From Enchytraeus crypticus (lineage: Eukaryota > Annelida > Clitellata > Enchytraeida > Enchytraeidae), in assembly GCA_905160935.1 (NCBI GenBank), contig CAJHZI010000744.1:464501-528500 (forward strand): a stretch of DNA of 64,000 bases, in the 5' to 3' direction. A program made the translations under genes and the position numbers. Positions 37,546 through 49,070 of the stretch are shown here, in pieces. The notes beneath the pieces are model-generated. The model worked only from the letters and a program-made list of their open reading frames with translations. It made no database searches and was not told the DNA's origin. The stretch's first letter is position 1. Each line of letters begins with the position of its first letter.

Positions 37546-40500
37546 GCATTATAGTGAAATGATCAACTATGTTGATATCTATCACTTTTAATACCACATG
37601 TTTAAACCGTCAGGCAATTTAGACCATTTTCCGTGTAACCAGTCCAGTGAATGTCCGAGATTTTACTCTCAGATCAGCACGGCTGGGATTTGAACCCATG
37701 CGGGTTCAATTCACCTAAGGATCTGTCATTTAAAGCTTCATGACGTAACCCCTACGCTATTAAGACATTCAATAATAGGATATCATCATGCCCTTTTGTG
37801 GTTTCTGTTGATCTGTATGTTACTGATTAGATAGTCATTTTGTGTAGATTTTTTTTATTTAGCCGAGCTAGCGACGCAGTGTTTCAGCAGTATTTTTTTG
37901 CTTATTGTCTTGGTTTTTTTGACATTTAACTTTATTCATGAATATATCTAAATTAGCTGTTGACATTAGTTATTTACTGGCTGGAGCCAGTGGCATTGTC
38001 GGTAAGGTACTTGACTGCGGATCAGTATGTGCGGGGTTCAAATCTTGGGCTCGCCCGTCACTGACATCGCTTTCGAGTGAGGAAACTGACGTTAACATTA
38101 GCTTTTAGCTTTTTGCTTTTTATCACTATTTGTCATTGTAATGCCTAGTATTAGATTCATGGCATGCAACACTTACATATAGTTATGTGTTTACAGGATG
38201 ATTAATAATATATCTTGGAAAGGAAGAACTAAGGAGATGAAAACTAGCAATTGAACAAGAATACTCTATAGCTTGTGCTCTATGTCATGTGTAAAATTAG
38301 ATCAATGAAAGAAATAATAAAGTAAGCCATCAATGCCAGTGCACTAGCCTCATGGAATTACTCGACCAATAGCATTGCATAAGTGTTCTTTTAGAAAAGA
38401 AACATTAATTATGTCTAACATAGGGCTAATCAAGGGAACATAAGACTAATCAAGAGAACATAAGACTAATCAAGAGAACATAAGACTAATCTAGAAAACA
38501 TAAGACTAATCTAGAAAACATAAGACTAATCAAGAGAACATTAGACTAATCAAGAGAACATAAGACTAATCAAAAGAACATATGACTAATCAAGAGATCA
38601 TAAGACTAATCAAGAGAACATTAGACTAATCAAGAAAATATAAGACTAATCAAGAGAACATAAGACTAATCAAGAGAACATAAGACTAATCAAGAAAACA
38701 TGAGACTAATCTAGAGAACATAAGACTAATCAAGAGGACTTGAGATTAATCAAGAGATCATAAGACTAATCAAGAGAACATAAGACTAATCAAAAAAACA
38801 TGAGACTAATCAAGAGAACATAAGACTAATCAAGAGAACATAAGACTAATCAAGAGATCTCTTGATGGACCAGTTGAAGAGAAGATTTAAATCCTGAACT
38901 TCTTCTCTCTTTTCAGTATTCAGTTCTCGTCTTCATTCTTCTTATCCGAAAGCAGAGTCATAGTATTTACTCCTTTGAACATCATTTGTTCGAAACTCAT
39001 GTAGTGAAGATATATTGATTAAAACTAAGTTTAATGTCTGTTGCTGTATCATAGTGGAACTGTCAGAGGTGGTCTAGTTGGAATTTGAACTGATAGTCTC
39101 GTGCTTATCTGGCTAGCATGCTATTCCTTCAGCTGATATAAATATTTGTAATTGTTATTATTTTCAGCCGCTACTGAGAAGTGACTACTGTGATCCGTTT
39201 GATTTGAAGCTTGACCCGGAAGCAAGTGACCTACCTCCACCAGTGAGTGGTGGTGGCACTGGAGATGAAGGCATGCCAGAGAACTCTGAACACATTTCTT
39301 CACCTGCTCGTGTCGATGATGAGTATTCGATACCATATGATGTCAAGATGAAAGGTTTGTTTGCTAGTTCCTGTAGTTTTGGTATCAGATTAAATACTTG
39401 AAGGGCATCAGTTGGTTGTAACAATTGATACTTTTTGTTTATATCTTTAATATTACATAAGATGATTAGGCTACATCCGTTGATGTGAATTTAGCTATTA
39501 TATGAAGTACTTATGACAGAGTTTAGCCTGGGGCCCGATTGGTTAGAGTTGCTAATGAGAATGGTCATGTTTTTGTTCTTGGTACTGCCCTTGAGAAATA
39601 TTCTTTTGTAATTAACACTGACATTATTCTTTCTATTAGTCAGTGTTCTCTCTTATTCAATTATTGCTTAACAATACTTGTGATATTGATACACACGATG
39701 TTTGATAATGTTTTGTAAAGAGATCTGAAATAAATTTAAGGGATATCAAAGATTATCCCGATGAAAGATATAAGAAAAAATGAATATGAAATGAATTACA
39801 CTTTTCTTGATTAAATATTTTAGACATAAAACCACCAGAGCCCGGTGATAATAATGAAGCCACAGTTGTTGGACTAGAGTCCACTGCCAACGACTCTGAC
39901 ACATACGCTGAACCCTACGAATGTAGCCAACCTAACACGTTAACGGGTAAAATAGATAAACTACGCCACCACAATTCAGAAATATCGCACGAGCAGGAAG
40001 AATCAGGTGATGAGCTATTGAAGAAGAAGAATGCAAACCCAGATACAGAGAAAACCGATGTGATAAGTGATTGCACGACTGATGAAACATTGAACCTGGT
40101 GGCCAGAGATCCTGCTGAAGACGCTGCTGAGCAGCTACCTGACGCTGCAGAGCTACCCAGCAACGCCGCTGACGACAGCTGCCGGACTTACGATGAGCCG
40201 TGGGACTTGTACGCAACCAGACGCGGCATCGAGAGCAAACTGCGAGAAGCTTCAAAGCACTGGGACGGGCACTCTGGTTGCCGTGACGATGAGAGGACAG
40301 GTTGTTGTCATCAACCCGTTCACTCGAGTCTGCGAGGAGTTTCGCTGGAGGGCTCGGCAGACCTGCAGGAATACGACGAACCTTGGGACAGGAAGGCCCG
40401 GGACATCGAGAGGAATCTGATTGTCGCTAAATCGGCCAAGGAGGCTGCACGAATGTTGAGGGAGCCAGTGGGAGGTGGAGGGGTTGGGAGTGATGCCCCC

Positions 40501-43500
40501 TCTAGTAATAGAAACTGTAGGATTGATGAGAGGACGTTGGAAGAATATGAAGCCAGGCTTGATGAACTAAGGCTGACAGCTTCTAAATATTCTGGTTTGT
40601 GAAGTCCTGAAATTGTGTTTTAAATTGTTTGCATGATTAAGTTAATAAATAATTATGTTAATAAAATGTGTATTGTCATAGTTATGTTTTAAACTGTATA
40701 TTGCTGCACAAAATGTTTGATATATTGATACACATAATTTTTGATAACATTTGCCACAATTATATTTGTAATTAAGTGATCTTTGTAAATAAATTTACTA
40801 CATAACGAGAAAGATATATAGGATATTATGTAAAGTATGTATTATCTCTAGAAAATTGTCTAGATAATTTATCTTATATTTATCTGCTATAGTAAAGAAA
40901 GTCTAGTATATACTCGGTAAGAAAATTCGTTTCTATGCACTTTTTGCGATATTTTAGTCCTTTCATCCGAAGTAGTGGAAATATAGTTTGCATCGGAACA
41001 ACAGGATACTGTGGCCTATTTATCCCATATGACCCTGATATAATCCTAAGAAATTTGTATGACATTATATTTTAGTGTGTACTGAAAATTAACTTACAAA
41101 TTACAAATGTTAACATAATTTTGAAATCTTACAACTAATGTTAAGCTCTTTATGTCAATTTTATTAGCCTTGAATTTTTCAAAATATCCAAATACAAATA
41201 CTACTACTATTATACTAATTATTAGATTAGAATATTAAATTTTAATAATATTGGAGTGATTGATTTTAATGAAACTCTTTTCATACAACATTGACCCATT
41301 TTAATATTTTACACTACGGCTTGATGTCTTAGCTGAGATGGCCTATTGTTGTGTAGTAAATTGCATTGTTTCGTTATAATAAATTTGTAATTATGATTAA
41401 TATAAAGTAGTATATATCAAAAATAAATATATGTGCGATTTAAGCGAAGTTATGTATGATTAAAATAACGTTTTTTAAATGAAGCTGTTGTTTAAATTGT
41501 GTTAAGTGTAAAAAAAAAAAAAAAAGAGAGCTAATGGAACTGAGTTACGCTGAGCTTCGCCCACCTCTTTAGCAAAGAGGTGGGCATTTTTTCGGTATTT
41601 TCCTTTCAAATATGTCCATTTGTCCTATTGGCATGAAATAAGCATTCGACCTACTTAAGCCTATGATGAAATAACTATTTTTATCTAATCTGTGGCTGCT
41701 CAGTTATTCTATTCTGTGGCTCTAGTCCACTCATGCGGTTAGACTGTTTTAAAATGTTTTAAATAAAGGTGTTTTGTGATGATGTATTTGATCAGGAGCA
41801 GGCAGGTGTGAGTCATGCCTGAGCCACTCGTCCTCTACATCGTTGTCAGCAGTCACAGGGGCTGGCGGAGGAAACACGCCACTCTGCGACAATCATTCGC
41901 CGAAGCGTAACAAGTGGAACATTTCGTCCACCTCGTCGCCGTGGACTGTCCAGTGCGAGTGGGTGGATACGACTGTGCCGCTGGAAAAACAAGGGTAGGA
42001 TTTGTCATCAGTTTGAAGTTCTAATGGGTCAGTGGTAGATGTACAGTAAATAAATTAATTTCGCTTACCGGTGTGTTTTATAGCTTGGGATAAAACTAAA
42101 AAGCTAGTGTTAACGTCGTCAGTTTGCTCACTCAAAAGCGATGTCAGTGACGAGCGAGCCCAGGATTTGAACCCCGCACATACTGATCCGCAATCGAGCA
42201 TCTTACCGATAGCGCCACTGGCTTCAGCCAACAGGATACTGGCTTATGATTGGTTGATTGTAGATGATTTCTCAGATACGTCAGTAGAGTAGAGGTGGAG
42301 TCATTGCTGAGAAAAGACATATGATTGGTTGATTGTAGATAGTTTCAGGGATCAGTCAGTAGAGGCGGAGTCATTACGGAGAATAGACTAATGATTGGTT
42401 GATTGTAGGAGGTTTCACGGATCAATCAGTAGAGTGGTGGCGGAGTCATTACTGAGAGTAGACTTATAATTGGTTGATAGTAGGTGGTTTCACGGATCAA
42501 TCAGTAGTGGAGGCGGAGTCATTGCTGAGAGTGGACTTATGATTGGTTGATTGTAGATAGTTTCAGTGATCAGTCAGTAGAGGCAGGGTCATTGCTAAGT
42601 GTAGACTTGTGATTGGTTGATTGTAGGTGGTTTCATGGATCAATCAGTAGAGTGGAGGTGGAGTCGTCACTGAGAGTAGACTTATGATTGGTTTATTGTA
42701 GGTGGTTTCACGGATCAATCAGTAGGGTGGAGGCGGAGTCATTGCTGAGAGTACACAAGGACGGTAGCTACCTGGTTAGAACCAGTGAGAGTAATAAATC
42801 AGATTTCTCTCTGTCATTGAAGTAAGTGTAGCCTACAATAGTTTACCACTATTTTCTATTGACATTTCAAAGAAATACTAAACCTATCAATGTGCACTGG
42901 TTTTGTAAACGTAATGTGATAGAAATAAAAGTTAGTTCACTATTGGTAAAGAAATTTCACCTCACTGAGGTAAAATTTAAATAAAAGTATGGGCTCATAG
43001 CACATCCATTACATTTGACTGTATCTAATAGTGTCATGTGTGTGAGCAATTGTGCAATTGTTTTTTTCAGTTGTTGTATTTTGCACACTATGACATAATT
43101 AATAAACTCAAATATAGATTGTTGATATTTGGTTTGGCTGCGTATTAAATACATGTAAAATGTACATGTAAAATGTGCTGCATGTAAAATGATTTTGTAA
43201 CTTTGTCTTGATGTGTATGTAGTATTTGCATATTTATTTGACTGCATATATACGCTTACAGTGAATTTGCACATTTGTGTGTATCTGTATGTATGCCTGT
43301 GTGTGTGAGAGAGAGAGGGAGAGAGAGAGAGAGAGAGAGAGTGAACTATGTTTTATTTCAAAAATACACTCAATACACTGTGTGTACAATTATCTACTGT
43401 AGGAGCTCACGTGGTTTCATGCACATGAAGATCGTGAAGCGAGATGGTCAGCTGATACTGGGACAGTTTAGTCAGCCGTTTGATGACATCCCGCAGATGA

Positions 43501-43586
43501 TCAGCTTCTTCACGACCAACAAACTTCCTATCCAGGGCGCTGAGCACATGTATCTTCTCTTTCCTGTTCACAACGAACTCTTGTAG
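36952..43586 (+). CDS. SHB: SH2 adaptor protein of the SHB/SHD/SHE/SHF family, complete, 6 exons
   Basis: Cytoplasmic adaptor linking tyrosine kinases to downstream partners through phosphotyrosine motifs and a C-terminal SH2 domain. Exons: 36952-37482, 39168-39354, 39824-40594, 41796-41994, 42702-42821 and 43403-43586. They total 1992 nt, 663 aa, with every phase closing. The N-terminus MAKLFKHFGIG resembles the family's MAKW start. Family tyrosine motifs: YCDPFD (184), YSIPYD (230), YAEPYE (267) and YDEPWD (362 and 423). VPLEKQG leads into the SH2 domain at residue 564: WFHGSISRVEAESLL, then YLVRTSES with the phosphotyrosine-binding Arg, SLSLKSSRGFMHMK, KLPIQGAEHM and a YPVH-like end. The start is supported by Kozak context AAACCATGG and an in-frame TAA 24 bases upstream. 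It may be an invertebrate ancestor of all four vertebrate paralogues. Confidence 0.94.
37545..37771 (-). repeat. SINE-B copy, SHB intron 1
   Basis: Antisense. Contains GGGATTTGAACCCATGCGGG (B box) and the CCCCTACGCTATTAAGAC head. Confidence 0.7.
37976..38122 (+). repeat. SINE-A copy, near full length, SHB intron 1
   Basis: Sense. CTGGCTGGAGCCAGTGGCAT head with A-box-like sequence, GCGGGGTTCAAATCTTGGGC B box, and tail ACGTTAACATTAGCTTTTAG. Confidence 0.8.
38421..38857 (+). repeat. 20-bp minisatellite, about 22 copies, SHB intron 1
   Basis: Unit TAAGACTAATCAAGAGAACA with scattered substitutions. The array ends in an 18-bp perfect palindrome, ATCAAGAGATCTCTTGAT, at 38849-38866. Confidence 0.95.
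39168..39354 (+). CDS. SHB: SHB coding exon 2
   Basis: Acceptor TTATTTTCAG, donor AAAG|GTTTGT. Encodes PLLRSDYCDPFDLKLD and ends DEYSIPYDVKMK; YxDPFD is a family hallmark. Confidence 0.92.
39824..40594 (+). CDS. SHB: SHB coding exon 3
   Basis: Acceptor AATATTTTAG, donor TTCTG|GTTTGT. About 257 codons, acidic, with YAEPYE and two YDEPWD motifs followed by similar segments (ATRRGIESKL and KARDIERNL). This suggests an internal duplication of the motif block. Confidence 0.93.
40644..40665 (+). promoter_or_regulatory. Candidate intronic poly(A) signals in SHB intron 3
   Basis: Two AATAAA hexamers (40644-40649, 40660-40665) lie soon after an in-frame TGA at 40600-40602 that would be used if exon 3 is not spliced. 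A T/G-rich stretch follows. Use would give a protein ending SKYSGL without the SH2 domain. Confidence 0.35.
41559..41592 (+). other. Perfect 12-bp hairpin followed by T-run, SHB intron 3
   Basis: GCCCACCTCTTT (41559-41570), loop AGC, AAAGAGGTGGGC (41574-41585), then ATTTTTTCGG. Preceded at 41509-41525 by a run of about 17 A. Confidence 0.85.
41796..41994 (+). CDS. SHB: SHB coding exon 4
   Basis: Acceptor TTGATCAG, donor CAAGG|GTAGGA. Encodes a Ser/Gly-rich linker and then CEWVDTTVPLEKQG, the segment immediately before the SH2 domain. Found by the VPLEKQ match and phase. Slightly different acceptor choices nearby are possible. Confidence 0.86.
42091..42231 (-). repeat. SINE-A copy, SHB intron 4
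   Basis: Antisense. GCCCAGGATTTGAACCCCGC and CACTGGCTTCAGCC. Ends about 15 bases before the splice-acceptor minisatellite begins. Confidence 0.78.
42246..42760 (+). repeat. ~75-bp minisatellite made of the SHB exon 5 splice acceptor and SH2 exon start
   Basis: Seven units starting near 42246, 42322, 42392, 42467, 42540, 42610 and 42685. Each has TGATTGGTTGATTGTAG or a close variant, then a version of GTGGTTTCACGGATCAATCA, then a version of GTGGAGGCGGAGTCATTGCT. The last unit is the true intron end and exon 5. Two subtypes exist (GTGGTTTCAC and ATAGTTTCAG), in an order suggesting that a three-unit block was duplicated. Confidence 0.93.
42702..42821 (+). CDS. SHB: SHB coding exon 5, N-terminal half of SH2 domain
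   Basis: Acceptor GATTGGTTTATTGTAG, donor TTGAA|GTAAGT. Encodes WFHGSISRVEAESLLRVHKD, then GSYLVRTSESNKSDFSLSLK, including the alpha-A arginine (ISR) and the FLVR-type arginine (YLVR). The intron end plus the first ~60 bases of this exon are tandemly repeated just upstream; only this last copy continues into a full exon. Confidence 0.93.
43403..43586 (+). CDS. SHB: SHB terminal coding exon 6, C-terminal half of SH2 domain
   Basis: Acceptor ATCTACTGTAG. Encodes SSRGFMHMKIVKRDGQLILG, PFDDIP, TTNKLPIQGAEHM and LLFPVHNELL, then TAG. Confidence 0.95.
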
Positions 43587-43796
43587 CGGTGCAACCATCC
43601 ATCGGCGTGCTTCGTGCAACGATAGCGTTCAGGTTGTTTGCTTCCAGAGGTTGTACAGTTTCAGATCGCGTCTGAATTTATATTTGATCAAATTGGAAGA
43701 AATTTGTAGCTTTATGTTGTTTTTAATGTAGACGAATGTTTGCGCCTTAGTCCGTGTAAATCTGATAAGGCTCTATTCGAGGAATGCAACGATTTA

Positions 43797-43802
43797 AATA
43801 AA
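43797..43802 (+). promoter_or_regulatory. SHB poly(A) signal
   Basis: AATAAA about 210 bases after the stop codon, the first canonical hexamer downstream. Confidence 0.5.
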
Positions 43803-43854
43803 ATTGCAACTATCTGAGTACTTAAATTAATTTGTTAATAACTAATTAATTATT

Positions 43855-43925
43855 CATCATCATCATCATCTTCCCTTGAATGCTAGTTTAACTATTGTAG
43901 GGATTTGAAAAAATTGTAGGAATAT
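43855..43925 (-). mobile_element. LINE-E 3' end
   Basis: CATCATCATCATCATCTTCC then CTTGAATGCTAGTTTAAC; truncated copy just past SHB. Confidence 0.5.
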
Positions 43926-43960
43926 CTTTAGCCTAGGTGTTCATCAACCGAATTCCCTTT

Positions 43961-44055
43961 TTGAAGTTGGTTTAGATCTTAGTGCTTTGTCGCCTTTTAC
44001 GATACGAGCAATCCACGGTTGGTCTGTTCTTCAACAACCCGGACGTAACACGGGT
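43961..44055 (+). repeat. Repeat family C 3' fragment
   Basis: AGTGCTTTGTCGCCTTTTAC through CCGGACGTAACACGGG matches the 3' part of family C. It directly follows a LINE-E tail. Confidence 0.45.
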
Positions 44056-44611
44056 AAATAAAAATTAATTATTAATCTGTATGAATCGCTATTTTTTTGT
44101 TTAGCTTCAATATTGTAAGAGTTTATTTTTAGCTGGTTTTAGTTTTTTATTGACTTGTTCAACCGTATGCTGGTCTAGTGTAGACTGTGTTATAATGCAG
44201 GCATAATTAACTAAGTTCTGAACGATTCTGATACGTGTTCATTGTATTTCTTTTTGCATCATTCTATATATTATCTATATTATCTCTCATTTCTCTTTAT
44301 GATATATTATTATTTTGTACAACAAATATCTGAAAACTATGTAAAATACGTTACTATGCAGAAATATTAATTAGTCATTATTGCATTTTACTTTTATGGT
44401 ATTTTGTGTTGTATATAATTTTGTTTGTAGAAGCAATAGAAGCAGTTTCTGAAGTTTAAGGCTTTGTTAGGTTTTGGTTTGGTTCAGGCCTTTGCGATAA
44501 TATTAACTAGTTGATCGATAGCGTGCTCTTCACTGAGTTCAAACGTTCATAGTAACTAGGACTAAGTAACCCTGTCTTACTAGACAGCACTAGCGAGCGT
44601 GAAAGAGAGAA

Positions 44612-44649
<38 letters not shown>

Positions 44650-45453
44650 GGGGAGAGAGCATGCGATAATTGATTATTGTAATTATTTAAAATAATTTCA
44701 TTATTCAGAGTTTTGTTTCTCTTCACAGTGGATGTGTTAGTCAATCGTTTCATGTTGCTGTCTAAATGACGAGAGAAGCATTTTAATTATGATTATCAGT
44801 ATCTGTTTCTTTTATATCAATATGCAATCAGTTTACATGTCATTTTATGCAAAACTTTAGTGTGTAATTAAAATTAATTAATCATCTTCGGATGGAAGAA
44901 TCAATTATCAATAATCAATATGTTTATAGTGTCATCAGTGAAACAGCCTTGTGTTGAAACGTAATTGAATATTTGTCAATACTGGAATAGATGAGTCTGT
45001 AGTCATGCCATTAATGAGCACTTTACAATCTGGTATTGTACCTATGCAACAGAATCTTATTGAATGTATGTTGTTAAAATACTGTGGTTTAATCCTAATT
45101 ATTTCTAGATGTGGCAACAATTTACAATTAATATTACATACATTTTCTCTTGAAAGCTGAGTGATGCTAAATATGTTTGATGTCTATATTCAACATAATA
45201 ATTTATGCAGCTTAGTATCTTTACGTATGCAGTAGATGACAGGTATACTGCTGGAAATGATTCCTCTTGTTGTTTCTTTGTTAACGTCTGGGACTCCATC
45301 TGCTATCATGCATCCATACTAGTCCTTTAGGCTCCCTACTTGTTCAACACTGTTTGGCATTGCTGCTGATTAAACGTGGTAAATAGTTATATGAAATATC
45401 GTAGACACCTTCAATTTGAAAGTATATTTTTTATATTATTACGATTACTGTAA

Positions 45454-45487
<34 letters not shown>

Positions 45488-48400
45488 TTTCTTTTAATGC
45501 CCTGGGCTGTATAGGGCCCTGGGCTAAAAAATAAGATAAAAGAAAGACGTTATTTATTTAAAGGAAAAATGAAAAATGAATTTGTTATTATTGTTTTTAA
45601 TGTAATTGCCCTGGCTCCAGAGGACGTTGGGATAAAGAGATAAAGAGCTTTATTTATTTAGTTAAAAGTCTAAAAAACATTTGTTAATATCGTCATTATT
45701 ATTTTATCTTAGTTAACAGGCCTCGTTGTACATGTTTAGATCTAAGTGAATCTAAACTGAGCGTCTCAGTGTAGCCGATATACAATTATTATAATCAAGC
45801 TTGGTCATAACCTACAATGCTACGATTCTTTTGCTTGGCACTGATGATGCCTTTGTAATTAGTGAAAGCGATATTGAACTAAAATTCCATCAATCTTTAC
45901 ATTATTTTGTTTTCTGTTTAGCTTGCAGCGGAATCTTAGCCAACCTATGAGGCTGCGCCTTAAATAAAAATGGCTTTTGAATTACTGGCCTGTCGTAGTG
46001 TTCAAAATAACATTCTCTGAGTTTTAATATTATTATTTCATATAGTTACACACATCTCATATGCATGTACTGTAGAGTTTCCTTTCTTAGTGTTGCTGTT
46101 TTTGTAGTTTCTTTACTTTCTCTGAAGTCTGTGCATGCTATATGTATATTTATTCCATATCTCTTGTATTGAACTGGGTGCATTAATCTGAGTTGTTAAG
46201 ATTCTCCCTATTTGACAACTTTATAAGATGATACTGAAATGAATTTATCACTTTGACTATTATGCTGATATTTAGAGACTTATTCAATTGATTTTAGGTT
46301 AATGAGCAGATATTATGTACTGCCTCTATTTATACTTTTATTTGTGTTTTGGTTTGCCTCAAGACATCTACAGTAGATTTTTCTGCTAGTCATTGACTAA
46401 TTGCAGATTGCTAATTGCTGGGTTTTTAGCCATGATTGATGTGACTAACTGTTTTAAATCACGAATCAGTCGTTAAATTCTGTTTAATACTTGGTGTATA
46501 TTGTCATTGAATGTTAATGAATCGTGTATAATGTATGTTGCACACGTGATTATGCAAGTGTATGTGTCTACAAGTGTATGTGTATCTTTGCACACTTAAT
46601 AGAGCAAATCTTTAAATACACATGGATCATTCAATCAACATTTCTTCAACAACTCTCTGGTTTCTCTACGATATGGATTCAGCCTATTGTATTACAGGAA
46701 TAATGCATAATGTGGATTAATGTCTAATACTACTACTGCCACTACTAATCGATGTTCAATTTTTATATTTACATGGTTATGCAGAACTCCAAACGTATTT
46801 GAATGATGAAGGGTAAAACAGATGGTTCATTGTAGGCCATCCAACCAATGAGGAAAGGTTGAATTTGAGAACCTGTTGAAGTATGAGAGACACTTTACAG
46901 TATCAGCTTTTGCTATATCTAAGTGAAGTATGTAATTTTGTGTGGATGTTATGTAATCTGAACACTATGTTTACATTGATCTTAGATATATCCAGACAGC
47001 ATGCTACACTTCATGTTGCTGACAATTTATCGGTGCTTTACTGTTAATGAATAATTTAAGAGTTTGTCATGTTTTAAGGTTAGTTTCAGATATATTTAGA
47101 CGAATTAGAAAGTTTTAACATTAGTTTTCTTAAGTTTCTAAGTTGTGTCGTTTTCTTCACCCGATAAGATTCAAGTTTTTTAATGAGACGATATGACTTC
47201 ATATTTGAACTGCAGAACCATAAACTAGACTTCGAAATCAAGAGTTTTTAAAGTTCAAACTGTTATATTTTATTCTTAGTACAGATGCGAACAAATAACT
47301 TAGTGGTTAAGTGAATAAATAGACAAGTAATATAAAAGTGGTACACATGAAAGAGCTTAAGCTCCACGAGGTAATACCATACTACAATAAATTGTTGATA
47401 GTAAGAGTGAATTATTAAGTCTGAAATATTAAACTTCTTTTATAGCATGGGGTAGTAATATGCCACCATCTTTGGTTACCATGCAATTTAAGGATTTGCA
47501 TTGTCAGCAGTGATATATGAAAATCAATTTAAGAGCGATTTTCAAGACTAAACTGAGTAAGAATGTGATGCTTTCAAGGAGAGTAAGGTTTTTTAAAATA
47601 TTGGAGAAAATCCGTTTCAGTTTGTAGAATTGTGATTTAGTATTGTTGTGTCGTCTTATATGCTGCTTCAGACTTACTTTTAAGATGCATGCTTGCAATA
47701 TTATTAGGTGAGCTTTGAAATAAAATAACTATAACATATTTGTTGTGAAGATATAATAGATTGATGCCTAGGTTCAATCATTTGCATGACTTCTAGTTTC
47801 AGTATTTTTGTTTGCATTATCAGTGGTTTAGTCAGTTTTTATTGCTATAGTGTTTTCCCTTAAGATCTGTTGTAATCCAAGTTCTATTATAGTTAATTAT
47901 TAATTATGATGGATCGAAAGAATGCAATCTTATTGAATCGTTTACTCTTTCAATCAATGAATTTGTTTAAATAATTATATCTTGTAATTAACTGTGTAAT
48001 TTGATTTTAAAGCTTTATTAAGGAAAGTCGGTTGATTGCGTGATTGCGCGTGGAGTTTTATTTAACGATTTTGGTTGCATATCACTTCTATGTGCAGGTG
48101 TGTTAGATGATTATGAATAATTATTTTAGTTTTCCGCAGTCACTTACGTAGTCTCTTCATTTGATTAGTTTAATGATAATATCAGCTGATATTTAGTATG
48201 ATATGTAATTTATTTTACGTGCATTTTGATGTATTAGTGCTTGATGTAGTACAGCATTGTAATGAGACTTCTATTTTCATCGTAAACGCTTACGATGCAG
48301 TAATTTCTGTGCATTTTTTACTTTTAATTACCAAAATTTCTATAACTTCATAAACTTATGAGGTCATTTTGTATGTTGATTTGCTTTAATTAATTGAATT

Positions 48401-49070
48401 TATTTGAATTTTTTAGTCTTCACTTATTGTACTCCCATATTCTAGAGTAATACTTGTGCGCCAAACTGTGTTCCACTGAATTTAGATACTTAGACAGGCT
48501 GGTATGTTTTGTCTTTTAGAATGAAACTAAAAAATTATTTTTGTGGTTTTGTTGAATAAAACCTGAAAATCTTGGACTGAGTACTGATTAGTAGTAGACT
48601 AATAATAATTTGCATCAGCGGAATTAAATGTGGTATCTGTTGTAGTAGATTTTTGGCAGTGATACGACGAGAAGTTATATACCACACTTAATTTAGATTT
48701 AAAACTAACTAAACATACTGATATCGATTGAATCTAAATCTGAATTAATTATGTGAAGCGGCATACCACAGTAATTGGAAAATGTTATATTAAATATGAT
48801 TGAATCTCCTTATTTTATATTTTTGAGCATGTTTTTAACTTGTGCATTTAGAACATAACAGAGAATCTTGGTAATTAAATCTGTTATTCGTTTTATTGAC
48901 CTCCATATGTGTATGTATACCTCAGCGTAGTTTATCTTGAATGTTCATGCACAATATCTAATGTAAAAGCAAAATGACCTCATGGTTTTCAGTTCTGAAA
49001 TTTACTTCTGTATTAAAAGATGTTTATGTGTAATGCAAACTTGAGGAGCTAATAGTATGGTTTAAATACA

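Larger units (their letters stand above)
37483..39167 (+). other. SHB intron 1
   Basis: Holds a TA microsatellite, an antisense SINE-B copy, a sense SINE-A copy and a 20-bp minisatellite (38421-38857) that ends about 310 bases before exon 2. No additional exon seen. Confidence 0.8.
40595..41795 (+). other. SHB intron 3
   Basis: AT-rich, with candidate intronic poly(A) signals near its start. An A-tract followed by a perfect 12-bp hairpin and T-run lies at 41509-41592. No other coding exon seen. Confidence 0.75.

Noticed and set aside
37976..38122. Possible functional tRNA gene, from A- and B-box-like sequences
   Set aside because: The same sequence recurs a dozen times with flanking body and tail, and I could not fold an acceptor stem; it is a SINE.
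38421..38857. CRISPR-like array
   Set aside because: Units are contiguous 20-mers with no unique spacers, in animal DNA.
41559..41592. Rho-independent terminator
   Set aside because: The structure fits, but this is an intron of a eukaryotic gene with no bacterial genes nearby. Kept only as an unexplained hairpin.
43275..43402. Extension of the SHB last-exon frame upstream into RERGRERERE sequence
   Set aside because: This part is the GA microsatellite in the intron; the phase from exon 5 requires the acceptor at 43401-43402.
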